Positions 34,549 through 44,277 of a DNA stretch of 64,000 nt are shown here, in pieces; position 1 is the stretch's first letter; the number at the start of each line of letters is the position of its first letter. A program made the translations under genes and the position numbers. Under the pieces are notes generated by a model. That model was not told the origin of the DNA. It saw only the letters and a list, made by a program, of their open reading frames with translations, and searched no databases. Origin of the DNA: CBFDBF01 sp050304615 (lineage in GTDB: Bacteria > Pseudomonadota > Gammaproteobacteria > Chromatiales > Chromatiaceae); the NCBI GenBank assembly GCA_050304615.1, contig JBNLDW010000011.1, forward strand, positions 186,001-250,000, given 5' to 3'.

Positions 34549-34705
34549 ATTATGATTTCATCCTTTCTAATTAATCCCCGCGCCTCTCATCCCCCTGGAT
34601 CACTTCAAGCTCAGACAAAGCTGCGCGTTAGTGCCCATATCTGCTATCGCAACTCATTATGCCCGTTAGCCACGTATAGGCACCTTACTGTGTAATCAAA
34701 CACTA

Positions 34706-35293
34706 CTATTTGCTGTCATTAACATCCTGTTTATTGGGTGCTTGTGATTGTCTCTTATGCCGCAATATCCATTTAGCATGAACCACAAACATTAATACAA
34801 CGCCAACCAGCCCTCCCAGTACAAAAGGTGTAGGAGAAAAAGCTGCGACAAATACCATAGGGATCACAACAACAAAATATTGATAAGTTGAGATGGACAA
34901 TGACATGGAATGCGCCATTGTAATATGTCCAGATATATCATCAGGGTTGTTAACAAAATACCGGAATATCATGATATTTGATAAATGTCTGCCAACGATC
35001 ATGCCATAGAACACGAAAAGGCATCCCAGTATCCCTTGAATACCGGAGTCAGGCAGAGAACCAAGTTCTGTCAGATATACAAGTGCTGCTGAAATAAAAA
35101 CCACAATGGAGAAATGGCGGAGACAAAACCACTTCTTTTGAGCGATCTGCTGTTGCCATATTGGATTTAGTTCGTAGTGTTGTATTTTGAAATGTTCGCT
35201 GTATTTTTTCTCTGATTGAATAGCACCAATTACCGTTAGGAAATAATCCAGGAACATTAATATCGGCAAAATAACTATTTCAGGATATTTCAT
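34706..35293 (-). CDS. Integral membrane protein, unknown
   Basis: Unrecognised 195-residue protein with about five hydrophobic segments and a basic, Gln/Asn-rich C-terminal tail (RHKRQSQAPNKQDVNDSK). The segment KIQHYELNPIWQQ near residue 35 resembles DUF5658-like membrane proteins in which a conserved ELNPI follows the first helix, but I cannot confirm this. It is in the AT-rich leftward group. Confidence 0.6.
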   Translation of the reverse strand: MKYPEIVILPILMFLDYFLTVIGAIQSEKKYSEHFKIQHYELNPIWQQQIAQKKWFCLRHFSIVVFISAALVYLTELGSLPDSGIQGILGCLFVFYGMIVGRHLSNIMIFRYFVNNPDDISGHITMAHSMSLSISTYQYFVVVIPMVFVAAFSPTPFVLGGLVGVVLMFVVHAKWILRHKRQSQAPNKQDVNDSK

Positions 35294-35402
35294 ATTTTAT
35301 AGTCCTCAGCATAGCTATAGGACACGCGTCAGTCTAGGCACCTAAATATATATCGCATCAATGCAGTAGATTTATTACCTTGTCGCAGTTCATGCGTAAA
35401 AA

Positions 35403-35765
35403 CTAGGCGTTTAGTTTACCTGGCGCTTTTACCGCTAATAACGATAAGCCGCCACCTATACCCATCGTGACCAAGAGGAATACAATACTTGCCGCCCATT
35501 GCATGGGAGTGATACCTAAAAAGATATTTAGTGCACTACACAGCCAAACAACTATGGCCACCTTTATAAGGTGATTGAAGCGCGACACTTTTGTAAGGCA
35601 TCCAGCGATAAAAAACCCTAAACTAGAGAAAATGAGATTAGACAATGCTATAGCCGCATAATTATCTCCAGCTGGGTTTGCGAATCCAATAACAAAACCA
35701 CCAGCAAATGTAAGCGCCAATACTATCGCTGCATCTCTTACAATGGATTTTATATTTGTTGCCAT
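35403..35765 (-). CDS. Small integral membrane protein, unknown
   Basis: A 120-residue protein with four hydrophobic segments. I start it at the ATG at 35765 after an AGGGAAGG ribosome-binding sequence; a longer frame adds 25 residues that do not look conserved. I do not recognise the family. It begins the run of four leftward membrane-protein genes. Confidence 0.6.
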   Translation of the reverse strand: MATNIKSIVRDAAIVLALTFAGGFVIGFANPAGDNYAAIALSNLIFSSLGFFIAGCLTKVSRFNHLIKVAIVVWLCSALNIFLGITPMQWAASIVFLLVTMGIGGGLSLLAVKAPGKLNA

Positions 35766-36020
35766 AAATAACCTTCCCTGTAATGGATAATTACCCGGCA
35801 TTCGGCCGATACAAACATAGAAAGACCACGCATCGGCCAATGCACACCGTCTATAATCACTACACGCAGGTTAGCTATATATATTTATTATGCTCTAGAA
35901 TCCATGCGCATTTATTACCCGAACGTTAATAGTTGAGTATTTTGGTATTGGACTGCTTGAACACCCGCATTTAATTTGATCATTATCTGACTCTGCTGGC
36001 ATCACCTTATTGCTAACTAC

Positions 36021-37850
36021 CTATTCTACAGTTACTGACTTTGCCAGATTTCTCGGCTGGTCTACATCTGTCCCCTTGAGTACAGCCACATGATAGGCCA
36101 GCAGTTGTAGCGGGACGCTGTAGACTATGGGTGCAGTACCTGGATAGATGTCAGAGAGGGTTAGGTGCTGGAAATTGTCCAGCTCGATCTTTATTGCCTG
36201 GTCACTAAACAGAAAAAGCTCGCCGCCGCGGGCACGAACCTCTTGCAGATTAGAGAGTGCCTTTTGCAGCAGGGGGTCATCCGGCAGGGCACAGACTACC
36301 GGCATATTGGCATCCACTAGGGCCAGGGGACCATGCTTTAGCTCACCGGCGGGATAGGCCTCGGCGTGAATGTAGGATATCTCTTTTAGCTTTAGTGCCC
36401 CTTCCATTGCCACTGGATAGAAGGCGCCACGGCCAAGAAATAGCGCATGCTGTTTGTCGGCAAAGGCGTTGGCCATCTCCCTAATGGCATCACTCAATTC
36501 CAGCACTACCTCTACCTGACGAGGGAGCGCATGCAGCTCATCGACCAGCTCCTTTTCCCGCTCGACGCTCATGCCACGACGGCGAGCCAGGGCGATCACC
36601 AACAGGCGCAACGCTACCAGCTGAGTGGTAAAGGCCTTGGTGGAGGCAACCCCGATCTCCGGTCCAGCGCGGGTCATCAGTGCCACGTCAGACTCCCGCA
36701 CCAGAGAGCTCTCCGGGACATTGCAGACCACCAGGCTACCAATGTAGCCCTGCTGTTGTTTACTACCCTTTAGTGCCGCCAGGGTGTCGGCGGTCTCTCC
36801 AGACTGGGAGATGGTGAGAAACAGGGTATCGGGGGATATCACCGTCTGGCGGTAACGAAACTCACTGGCCACCTCTACCTGGCAGGGGATGCCGATCTCT
36901 TCAAACCAGTAGCGGGCGACACAGCCGGCATGGTAACTGGTACCACAGGCAACGATTTGTATATGTTTGGTACGATCAAGCAACAGTTTAACATCATGCC
37001 CAAAGCTCTCTTCCAGTAGCCGCCCTTGGTGGATGCGCCCCTCCAGGGTTTCTGCAATAACTGCTGGCTGTTCAAAGATCTCCTTCAGCATGTAGTGACG
37101 ATACTCGCCCTTGTCACTGCCAGATGAATTGACCTGGGATGCGCGCACCGGGCGATCCACTGCACGATTTTCCACATCATAAATAGTGACGCCATCCCGC
37201 CGCACTTCGGCAATGTCGCCCTCTTCTAGAAAGATAAACTTGTTTGTGACCGGCAACAGTGCCATCACATCTGAGGCAACAAAGTTTTCATTCTCGCCAA
37301 TGCCTATTACCAGTGGGCTACCACAGCGGGTCACCACCATACGCTCGCCATCTCGCGGATCGATCACCGCCAGAGCATAGGCCCCCACCAGTTGCCGCAC
37401 TGTCTGCAGGACGGCAGGCAGCAAGTCTGGCTCTTTCTCCAGATTTGCTGCCAACAGGTGGGCGATAACTTCGGTGTCGGTCTCAGAGGTAAAGGTGTAG
37501 CCCGCACTCTGCAACTGCTCGCGCAGCTCCGCGTGGTTCTCAATGATGCCGTTATGTACTACTGCCAGCCTCTCACCGCTCATATGTGGATGCGCGTTGC
37601 GCTCGGCCGGCATCCCATGGGTGGCCCAGCGGGTATGGGCAATACCCATTGTTCCCTGCAGCGGCGACTGCTCTAGCCTCTGTTGCAGCGCGCTCACCTT
37701 ACCCACAGAACGGATGCGCTGTAGATTGGCCTCGCTGTTACAGATGGCAATACCGGCAGAGTCGTAACCACGATACTCCAGCCGCTGGAGCCCCTCCAGC
37801 AGGATGCCGGTCACCTCCCGGTTGGCAATTGCGCCTACGATACCGCACAT
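36021..37850 (-). CDS. glmS: Glutamine-fructose-6-phosphate aminotransferase
   Basis: A 609-residue enzyme, full length. It makes glucosamine-6-phosphate for peptidoglycan and lipopolysaccharide. Cys2 is the glutaminase nucleophile (MCGIVGAIANREV), and two SIS domains follow with CGTSYHAG and SQSGETADT, ending in the conserved LAKSVTVE. It follows glmU by four bases, in the leftward order glmU-glmS typical of gammaproteobacteria. I see no glmS ribozyme, as expected for this group. Confidence 0.97.
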   Translation of the reverse strand: MCGIVGAIANREVTGILLEGLQRLEYRGYDSAGIAICNSEANLQRIRSVGKVSALQQRLEQSPLQGTMGIAHTRWATHGMPAERNAHPHMSGERLAVVHNGIIENHAELREQLQSAGYTFTSETDTEVIAHLLAANLEKEPDLLPAVLQTVRQLVGAYALAVIDPRDGERMVVTRCGSPLVIGIGENENFVASDVMALLPVTNKFIFLEEGDIAEVRRDGVTIYDVENRAVDRPVRASQVNSSGSDKGEYRHYMLKEIFEQPAVIAETLEGRIHQGRLLEESFGHDVKLLLDRTKHIQIVACGTSYHAGCVARYWFEEIGIPCQVEVASEFRYRQTVISPDTLFLTISQSGETADTLAALKGSKQQQGYIGSLVVCNVPESSLVRESDVALMTRAGPEIGVASTKAFTTQLVALRLLVIALARRRGMSVEREKELVDELHALPRQVEVVLELSDAIREMANAFADKQHALFLGRGAFYPVAMEGALKLKEISYIHAEAYPAGELKHGPLALVDANMPVVCALPDDPLLQKALSNLQEVRARGGELFLFSDQAIKIELDNFQHLTLSDIYPGTAPIVYSVPLQLLAYHVAVLKGTDVDQPRNLAKSVTVE

Positions 37851-37854
37851 ATGG

Positions 37855-39240
37855 TTATGTTCCTTTTGTCTTCTTGCTTGGGCGCTGCCACCCTTCGATG
37901 CTTATCTGTTTACTCCGACTAACGGTAAGCATATCTGCGGGGGTATCTTTGGTAATGGTGGAACCGGCACCAATGGTGGAACCGCTGGCAACAGTGACCG
38001 GTGCTACCAGTTGAGTGTCGGAGCCGATGAAGGCGTTATCGCCTATAACAGTACGGTGTTTGTTGGCGCCATCATAGTTACAGGTGATTGTACCTGCACC
38101 AATATTGACCAGACTGCCTACATCACAGTCGCCAATATAGCTCAGGTGGTTGACCTTGCTGCCGCTACTTATCTGGCTGTTTTTGATCTCGACATAATTA
38201 CCGATATGCACCTCTGCGGCCAGTTCGGTACCCGGACGAATTCGGGCAAACGGCCCGATGCGACACCCTTGGCCAACCGCGGCATCTTCAATGACACAAT
38301 TCTCCAGGATCAAGGTACCAGCGTGAATGGTGCTGTTGCGAATCACCGTGTTTGCCCCCACCCGGACACCATCACCCAGAATTACCTCTCCCTCGATGAT
38401 GACGTTGATATCTATCTCTACATCATGCCCGACCTGTAGCCTGCCGCGCAAATCAAACCTGGCCGGATCTTGTAGCCCGACCCCTTGACGCATAAGCTCG
38501 GCGGCCTGCAGCTGTTGATAATGCCGCTCCAGTTGGGCCAGTTGCAGCCGGTCATTCACTCCTTGCGTCTCGTGGCCGTCTTCAGACTGCACGCTCTTAA
38601 CCTCTATCCCATCTGCTACGGCCATGGCTACGATGTCGGTCAGATAAAACTCGCTCTGGGCATTGTTGTTCTCCAGCCGACCGATCCAGCGCTGTAGCTC
38701 TGCCGCGGCAACCGCCATGATGCCGGTGTTGGTCTCACGAATGGCCAGCTCGTCAATCGATGCGTCCTTCTGCTCTACGATACGTAACACCCGCCCACCG
38801 CCATCCCGCACGATGCGTCCGTATCCGGTTGGATCTGCGAGCTTAACGGTAAGCAGGACAAGGGGGCTGTCTGTGGCTGCGGCAATCAGGTCAACTAGCG
38901 TAGTGTTCCCGATCAGCGGTACATCGCCATACAGTACCAACACGAGATCCAGGCCTTGTAGTGCCGGCAATGCTTGCTCTACGGCATGCCCGGTACCGCG
39001 TTGCTCTACCTGTTCAACCCAAATTAGAGATGGATCTGGAAATGCCGCCTTGACCTGCTCGCCACTATGGCCGTAGACCACAACGATGCGCTCTGGATTG
39101 AGCTGTTGCGCGGTACTGATAACATGCTTTAACAACGGCTGCCCCGCTAGGGTATGCAGCACTTTAGGACGGGCTGAGTACATCCGAGTTCCCTGCCCTG
39201 CAGCGAGAATAACTACACCCAGTTTCATTGTCTGATCCAT
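37855..39240 (-). CDS. glmU: Bifunctional GlcNAc-1-P uridyltransferase/GlcN-1-P acetyltransferase
   Basis: A 461-residue enzyme making UDP-N-acetylglucosamine. The N-terminal pyrophosphorylase domain carries the L-x-A-G-x-G-T-R-M signature (ILAAGQGTRMYS). The C-terminal left-handed beta-helix carries hexapeptide repeats and the acetyltransferase residues (HRTVIGDNAFIGSDTQLVAPVT). Both halves are complete. It precedes glmS and lies downstream of the atp and FKBP genes. Confidence 0.97.
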   Translation of the reverse strand: MDQTMKLGVVILAAGQGTRMYSARPKVLHTLAGQPLLKHVISTAQQLNPERIVVVYGHSGEQVKAAFPDPSLIWVEQVEQRGTGHAVEQALPALQGLDLVLVLYGDVPLIGNTTLVDLIAAATDSPLVLLTVKLADPTGYGRIVRDGGGRVLRIVEQKDASIDELAIRETNTGIMAVAAAELQRWIGRLENNNAQSEFYLTDIVAMAVADGIEVKSVQSEDGHETQGVNDRLQLAQLERHYQQLQAAELMRQGVGLQDPARFDLRGRLQVGHDVEIDINVIIEGEVILGDGVRVGANTVIRNSTIHAGTLILENCVIEDAAVGQGCRIGPFARIRPGTELAAEVHIGNYVEIKNSQISSGSKVNHLSYIGDCDVGSLVNIGAGTITCNYDGANKHRTVIGDNAFIGSDTQLVAPVTVASGSTIGAGSTITKDTPADMLTVSRSKQISIEGWQRPSKKTKGT

Positions 39241-39263
39241 TATCCAGAAGTATGCTGGTATTG

Positions 39264-39292
39264 ATTATACAACCCGCGGCAGGCTGCATCTA
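39264..39292 (-). promoter_or_regulatory. Possible glmU promoter
   Basis: On the minus strand a perfect TATAAT (39264-39269) stands 17 bases from a weak -35 (TAGATG at 39287-39292), about 24 bases upstream of glmU. It suggests glmUS have their own promoter besides read-through from atp. Weak -35 keeps confidence low. Confidence 0.4.
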
Positions 39293-39413
39293 CGAGCAGG
39301 CGGCTGTTTTCTTTAGATTCCCCATAAGTGGGTTCGAGGCAGTCACGTTATTAGGCTTTGGATATCTAGATCAATACCGTAGCACTTAACAATCATGCAG
39401 CCACAGCGGCAAC

Positions 39414-39893
39414 TTAATTGACAGTGTCACTATTTATGAGTGGATTGCTGTCTTCCGGGGTTGCGTCACGCACCTCCTGGATGGTGATGCGTACCGTTAA
39501 GGTCTTGCCGGCCAAGGGGTGGTTACCATCAACGGTCAGCTTGCCATCATCAATGCTGGTGACGTAGAAGGTCTGCGTCTCTCCTGACTCACTCTGCATC
39601 TGCACCTCAGCACCCACCCGTCTAAACTCTGGCGGGACATTTTCCAGATCATCAGTAAAGGTCAGTTCGGGGTAATATGGGCCAAAACCATCTTCCGGTG
39701 ATAAAATCATCTCTACCTCATCGCCAACACTCTTGCCAGCAATCTCTTTGTCCATATCGCCTATTAGTACCTGGCTGCCACCATGGATATAGTTAACCGG
39801 GATATTATTCTGCTCAAGCAGGTTGTTTTCGGTATCGCAGATGCTGTAAGTAAGGGCAACGAACTTGCCGGTCTTGATGATCTCTTTGGGCAT
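39414..39893 (-). CDS. FKBP-type peptidyl-prolyl isomerase, SlyD/FkpB-like
   Basis: A 159-residue FKBP with an inserted IF (insert-in-flap) domain as in SlyD and FkpB. It shows the family flow YSICDTENNLLEQNNIPVNYIHGGSQVLIGDMDKEIAG, SPEDGFGPYYPEL and VDGNHPLAGKTLTVRITIQEV. It lacks the His-rich nickel tail of E. coli SlyD. It acts as a cytosolic chaperone/isomerase. Position between atpC and glmU is unusual, with a 38-base gap after atpC. Confidence 0.9.
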   Translation of the reverse strand: MPKEIIKTGKFVALTYSICDTENNLLEQNNIPVNYIHGGSQVLIGDMDKEIAGKSVGDEVEMILSPEDGFGPYYPELTFTDDLENVPPEFRRVGAEVQMQSESGETQTFYVTSIDDGKLTVDGNHPLAGKTLTVRITIQEVRDATPEDSNPLINSDTVN

Positions 39894-39931
39894 AGGGATA
39901 CTCCGGCAGTCTGGGGATGATGTGATTGATG

Positions 39932-40360
39932 TTAGTTGGTTTTGGTATTGCGTATCTTCTCTATAGCACGCAGCTGCGCGGCTGCTTCGGCTAACATTAC
40001 CTGAGCCTTGGCATACTCAAACTCGGCCACCTGCCCAGACAGCACATCCTCGGCCTTCTGCTTAGCCTCCAATGCCTTCGCCTCATCCAGGTCGGCCGCC
40101 CGAATAGCAGTATCGGTCAATATGGTGACCATATGTGGCTGCACTTCAAGCATTCCACCGGAGACATAGAAATCCAGCATCTCCTTACCTCCGCCCTCGT
40201 CAACTCTAACCTCACCAGGTCGCAGACGGGTTACCAGGGGAGCGTGCCGTGGGGCGATGCCCACCTCTCCCATCTCTGCCGGTGCATAGACCATTTCTGC
40301 CATCCCGGAAAAGACCTCGCCCTCCGCGCTAACAATATCAACATGTATGGTCATTGCCAT
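39932..40360 (-). CDS. atpC: F1 ATP synthase epsilon subunit
   Basis: A 142-residue epsilon subunit: N-terminal beta-sandwich (MTIHVDIVSAEGEVFSGMAEMVYAPAEMGEVGIAPRHAPLVTRLRPG) and C-terminal helical pair (DLDEAKALEAKQKAEDVL). It is the last gene of the atp operon. A GGGAG lies nine bases before the first ATG, which decides the start. Confidence 0.96.
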   Translation of the reverse strand: MAMTIHVDIVSAEGEVFSGMAEMVYAPAEMGEVGIAPRHAPLVTRLRPGEVRVDEGGGKEMLDFYVSGGMLEVQPHMVTILTDTAIRAADLDEAKALEAKQKAEDVLSGQVAEFEYAKAQVMLAEAAAQLRAIEKIRNTKTN

Positions 40361-40384
40361 GGCTATATATCTCCCGGGGCTGGC

Positions 40385-41758
40385 TTAATGGCCGCCCTGT
40401 GCTACCGCCTCTTCTATGGAGCCAACCATGTAGAAAGCCTGCTCTGGAAGGTGGTCATACTCCCCTTCAACAATACCCTTAAAGCTGGAGATGGTGTCTT
40501 TGAGAGAGACATACTTGCCGGGTGAGCCGGTGAACACCTCGGCCACGAAGAATGGCTGAGAGAGAAACCGCTGGATCTTTCGTGCACGAGATACTGACAG
40601 CTTATCCTCTTCCGACAGTTCATCCATACCCAGAATAGCGATAATATCTTTTAGCTCTTTATAGCGTTGCAGCACACCCTGAACTGCCCTGGCCACCTCA
40701 TAGTGCTCCTGCCCGACAATGTTGGGATCAAGGATACGGGAGGTGGAGTCGAGCGGATCAACCGCCGGATAGATACCCAACTCTGCAATCTGCCGGGACA
40801 ACACCAAGGTTGCGTCCAGGTGAGCAAAGGTGGTGGCGGGTGATGGGTCGGTTAGATCGTCAGCCGGTACATACACCGCCTGAAAGGAGGTAATGGATCC
40901 GGTCTTGGTGGAGGTAATGCGTTCTTGTAACACGCCCATCTCTTCGGCCAGGGTCGGCTGGTAGCCTACGGCAGAAGGCATACGTCCCAGGAGTGCTGAG
41001 ACCTCAGTTCCGGCCAGGGTATAACGATAGATGTTATCGATAAACATCAATACATCACGCCCCTCATCCCGAAAATGTTCGGCCATAGTCAACCCAGTAA
41101 GTGCTACCCGGACACGACAGCCCGGTGGCTCGTTCATCTGACCGTAGACCAGGGCCACCTTGTCCAGCACGCCACCTTCAGCCATCTCATGGTAGAAGTC
41201 GTTGCCTTCACGGGTACGCTCTCCTACCCCGGCAAATACCGAGTAGCCGGAGTGCTCAACAGCAATGTTACGAATAAGCTCCATAAGGGTTACGGTCTTA
41301 CCCACCCCGGCGCCACCAAACAGACCAACCTTACCACCCTTGACGATCGGCATAATCAGATCAATAACCTTGATACCGGTCTCTAGAATCTCTGTACCGG
41401 CGGCCTGATCCTCTAGCTTGGGTGCACTACGGTGGATCGGCATGTAGCTATCGGTTTTAATCTCACCGCCATCATCTACCGGCTTGCCAAGCACATCCAT
41501 GATACGACCCAGAGTGCCCGTGCCAACTGGAACCGTAATGGGCGCACCGCTATTTGATACTACCAGACCACGCTTCAGGCCGTCGGTAGAGCCCATTGCA
41601 ATGGTGCGAGCCACGCCGTCACCCAGCTGCTGCTGCACCTCAAGCACTAGGTCATGCTCTTCGACCAGTAGGGCGTCATGCACCTTGGGCATGCCGCCCT
41701 TGGGAAACTGAACGTCCACAACGGCCCCGATAATTTCAACCACTTTTCCCGCACTCAT
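40385..41758 (-). CDS. atpD: F1 ATP synthase beta subunit
   Basis: A 457-residue catalytic subunit. Walker A GGAGVGKTV, the catalytic GERTREGNDFYHEM, Walker B LMFIDNIYRY and the signature PAVDPLDSTS are all present. Converts ADP and phosphate to ATP in the alpha3beta3 ring. It lies between atpG and atpC. Confidence 0.98.
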   Translation of the reverse strand: MSAGKVVEIIGAVVDVQFPKGGMPKVHDALLVEEHDLVLEVQQQLGDGVARTIAMGSTDGLKRGLVVSNSGAPITVPVGTGTLGRIMDVLGKPVDDGGEIKTDSYMPIHRSAPKLEDQAAGTEILETGIKVIDLIMPIVKGGKVGLFGGAGVGKTVTLMELIRNIAVEHSGYSVFAGVGERTREGNDFYHEMAEGGVLDKVALVYGQMNEPPGCRVRVALTGLTMAEHFRDEGRDVLMFIDNIYRYTLAGTEVSALLGRMPSAVGYQPTLAEEMGVLQERITSTKTGSITSFQAVYVPADDLTDPSPATTFAHLDATLVLSRQIAELGIYPAVDPLDSTSRILDPNIVGQEHYEVARAVQGVLQRYKELKDIIAILGMDELSEEDKLSVSRARKIQRFLSQPFFVAEVFTGSPGKYVSLKDTISSFKGIVEGEYDHLPEQAFYMVGSIEEAVAQGGH

Positions 41759-41801
41759 GTCTGGTTCCTCATGCTGCCTGTTGGCAGTTATTCAAATTTA
41801 A

Positions 41802-42671
41802 TTATCCCGAAACAGCAGCCGCACCGCCCACTATCTCAGAGATCTCTTGGGTAATGGCCGCTTGGCGTGCCTTGTTGTAGATTAGTTGCAGCTCGCCAAT
41901 AAGATCGCCCGCGTTGTCGGAAGCAGACTTCATTGCCACCATCCGCGCCGACTGCTCACAAGCTCCATTCTCTACCACCATCTTGTATACCAACGCCTCA
42001 ACATAGCGCGTCAACAGGGCATCCTGCACCTCTTTGGCATCTGGTTCATAAATGTAATCCCAATAATTTGCCAGCTCACTATCTGGCTCCGCCTTGATTG
42101 GGACCATCTGTTCAATCGTCGGCTTCTGGGTCATGGTGTTAACAAAACTGTTGTAGGCTATATAGATCCGATCTATCTCTCCGCGCTCAAATGCATCCAG
42201 CATCACCTTGACCGTACCGATAAGATCATGAATCCGGGGGCTATCACCCAGATGGCTGGCCTGCCCCAAAACCCTGCCACCAAAGCGCTTGAAAAAGCCG
42301 ATAGCCTTGTTGCCGATAGTACAGAAGTCGACCTCATGACCCTCTTCGCTATGTGCCTTGATCTGTTTTACCAATAGCCGAAACAGGTTGTTGTTCAGGC
42401 CGCCGCAGAGGCCGCGATCAGATGAGACGATGATATAACCGACCCGCTTCACCACACGATCCTGCTCCATAAAACTGTGGCGATGCTCAGGGTGTGCCTG
42501 GGCAAGATGTGCAATCACGTTGCGAATCTTGTCCGCATATGGTCGCGCCGCCAGCATCCGGCTCTGCGCCTTACGCATCTTACTAGCCGCCACCATCTCC
42601 ATGGCGCTGGTAATCTTCTGCGTGTTCTTGATGCTCGCAATCTGGGTGCGAATCTCTTTTGCGCCTGCCAT
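41802..42671 (-). CDS. atpG: F1 ATP synthase gamma subunit
   Basis: A 289-residue rotor shaft subunit. The N-terminal coiled-coil strand is MAGAKEIRTQIASIKNTQKI, and the C-terminal strand is ASDNAGDLIGELQLIYNKARQAAITQEISEIVGG. Both helices of the central stalk are intact. It follows atpA by 51 bases. Confidence 0.97.
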   Translation of the reverse strand: MAGAKEIRTQIASIKNTQKITSAMEMVAASKMRKAQSRMLAARPYADKIRNVIAHLAQAHPEHRHSFMEQDRVVKRVGYIIVSSDRGLCGGLNNNLFRLLVKQIKAHSEEGHEVDFCTIGNKAIGFFKRFGGRVLGQASHLGDSPRIHDLIGTVKVMLDAFERGEIDRIYIAYNSFVNTMTQKPTIEQMVPIKAEPDSELANYWDYIYEPDAKEVQDALLTRYVEALVYKMVVENGACEQSARMVAMKSASDNAGDLIGELQLIYNKARQAAITQEISEIVGGAAAVSG

Positions 42672-42722
42672 TGTCTTATGCCGTTGCCATCGTGTTAAAA
42701 ATGAAAGTCTATATGCCCACCA

Positions 42723-44264
42723 CTACCAGGAGTGGTTGGCCTTGAATTGCTCCAGCGCCTGCTTGAGCGCCTCCTTGATCTCATCATTGTAACTGCCGGT
42801 GGTGTTGATTTTCTCTATCAGCTCACCTTGGCTGCTGCGCATATAATCATGCAGTGCGCGTTCGAACTGCACTACCTGCTTGACTTCCACATCGTCCAGA
42901 TAGCCCTCGTTGGCCGCGAACAGGGAAACTGCCATATCGGCAATGCTCAGCGGTGTGTACTGCGGCTGCTTCATCAGTTCGGTGACACGCTCGCCCCGCT
43001 GCAACTGCTTGCGGGTTGCCTCGTCCAGGTCGGAGGCGAACTGGGAGAAGGCCGCAAGTTCGCGGAACTGGGCCAGGGCCAAACGGACACCACCGCCCAG
43101 CTTCTTGATTATAGTGGTCTGAGCGGCACCGCCTACTCGTGAGACCGAGAGACCGGCGTTGATCGCTGGGCGAATGTTGGCGTTGAACAGGTCTGACTCA
43201 AGAAAGATCTGACCGTCGGTAATAGAGATAACGTTGGTAGGGACAAATGCCGAGACGTCACCCGCCTGGGTCTCAATGATCGGTAACGCGGTTAGGGAAC
43301 CGGTCTTGCCAGTCACTTTACCGCCGGTCTTCTCCTCTACATATTTTTCATTCACCCGTGCCGCGCGCTCCAGAAGACGGGAATGGAGATAGAAGACGTC
43401 GCCCGGATAGGCCTCGCGCCCTGGTGGACGGCGCAGCAACAGTGAGACCTGACGATAGGCCCAAGCCTGTTTTGTCAGATCATCATAGATGATGAGTGCG
43501 TCTTCACCACGGTCACGGAAATACTCTCCCATGGTGCAACCTGCATAAGGGGCGATAAACTGCATCGCCGCCGAATCGGCAGCCGGAGCAGCGACCACAA
43601 TGGTGTGCTCCATCGCGCCGTGCTCTTCCAGTTTGCGCACGATGCCGGCAATGGAGGAATTCTTCTGCCCCACTGCCACGTAGATACATTTAATCCCGGT
43701 ACCCTTCTGGTTGATAATGGTATCGATGGCAATAGCCGTTTTACCGGTCTGACGGTCGCCAATGATCAGCTCGCGCTGCCCGCGGCCGACAGGCACCATG
43801 GCGTCGATGGCCTTTAGCCCAGTCTGTACCGGCTGATCTACCGATTTACGGGTGATAACGCCAGGTGCCACCTTCTCGATGGGTGAGGTCTCAGTGGCAT
43901 TGATCGCGCCTTTGCCATCCATCGGGGCACCGAGCGAATCCACTACTCGACCCAATAGTTCCGGACCAACCGGCACCTCCAGTACCCGCCCGGTACACTT
44001 GACTGCATCTCCTTCGGTCAGGTGTTTGTACTCTCCCAGCACCACCGCGCCAACAGAATCACGCTCCAAGTTGAGGGCCAGGCCGTATGTATTGCCGGGA
44101 AACTCCAACATCTCGTAGGACATGGCATCTTCCAGTCCATGAATACCGACGATGCCGTCGGTCATGCTGATGATGGTACCTTCATTCCTGGCCGTCGGCT
44201 TAAGATCGAGTTTTTCGATCTTGCTTTTGATCAGCTCGCTAATCTCTGATGGATTGAGTTGCAT
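42723..44264 (-). CDS. atpA: F1 ATP synthase alpha subunit
   Basis: A 513-residue noncatalytic nucleotide-binding subunit with Walker A GDRQTGKTA and the family signature PAINAGLSVSRVGG. Length is typical. Its ATG follows atpH after 13 bases. Confidence 0.98.
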   Translation of the reverse strand: MQLNPSEISELIKSKIEKLDLKPTARNEGTIISMTDGIVGIHGLEDAMSYEMLEFPGNTYGLALNLERDSVGAVVLGEYKHLTEGDAVKCTGRVLEVPVGPELLGRVVDSLGAPMDGKGAINATETSPIEKVAPGVITRKSVDQPVQTGLKAIDAMVPVGRGQRELIIGDRQTGKTAIAIDTIINQKGTGIKCIYVAVGQKNSSIAGIVRKLEEHGAMEHTIVVAAPAADSAAMQFIAPYAGCTMGEYFRDRGEDALIIYDDLTKQAWAYRQVSLLLRRPPGREAYPGDVFYLHSRLLERAARVNEKYVEEKTGGKVTGKTGSLTALPIIETQAGDVSAFVPTNVISITDGQIFLESDLFNANIRPAINAGLSVSRVGGAAQTTIIKKLGGGVRLALAQFRELAAFSQFASDLDEATRKQLQRGERVTELMKQPQYTPLSIADMAVSLFAANEGYLDDVEVKQVVQFERALHDYMRSSQGELIEKINTTGSYNDEIKEALKQALEQFKANHSW

Positions 44265-44277
44265 TATGCCTTCTCGC

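Noticed and set aside
39320..39345. GGGTTCGAGGC in the FKBP-glmU gap as a tRNA T-loop
   Set aside because: No cloverleaf can be built around it; it is a chance match.
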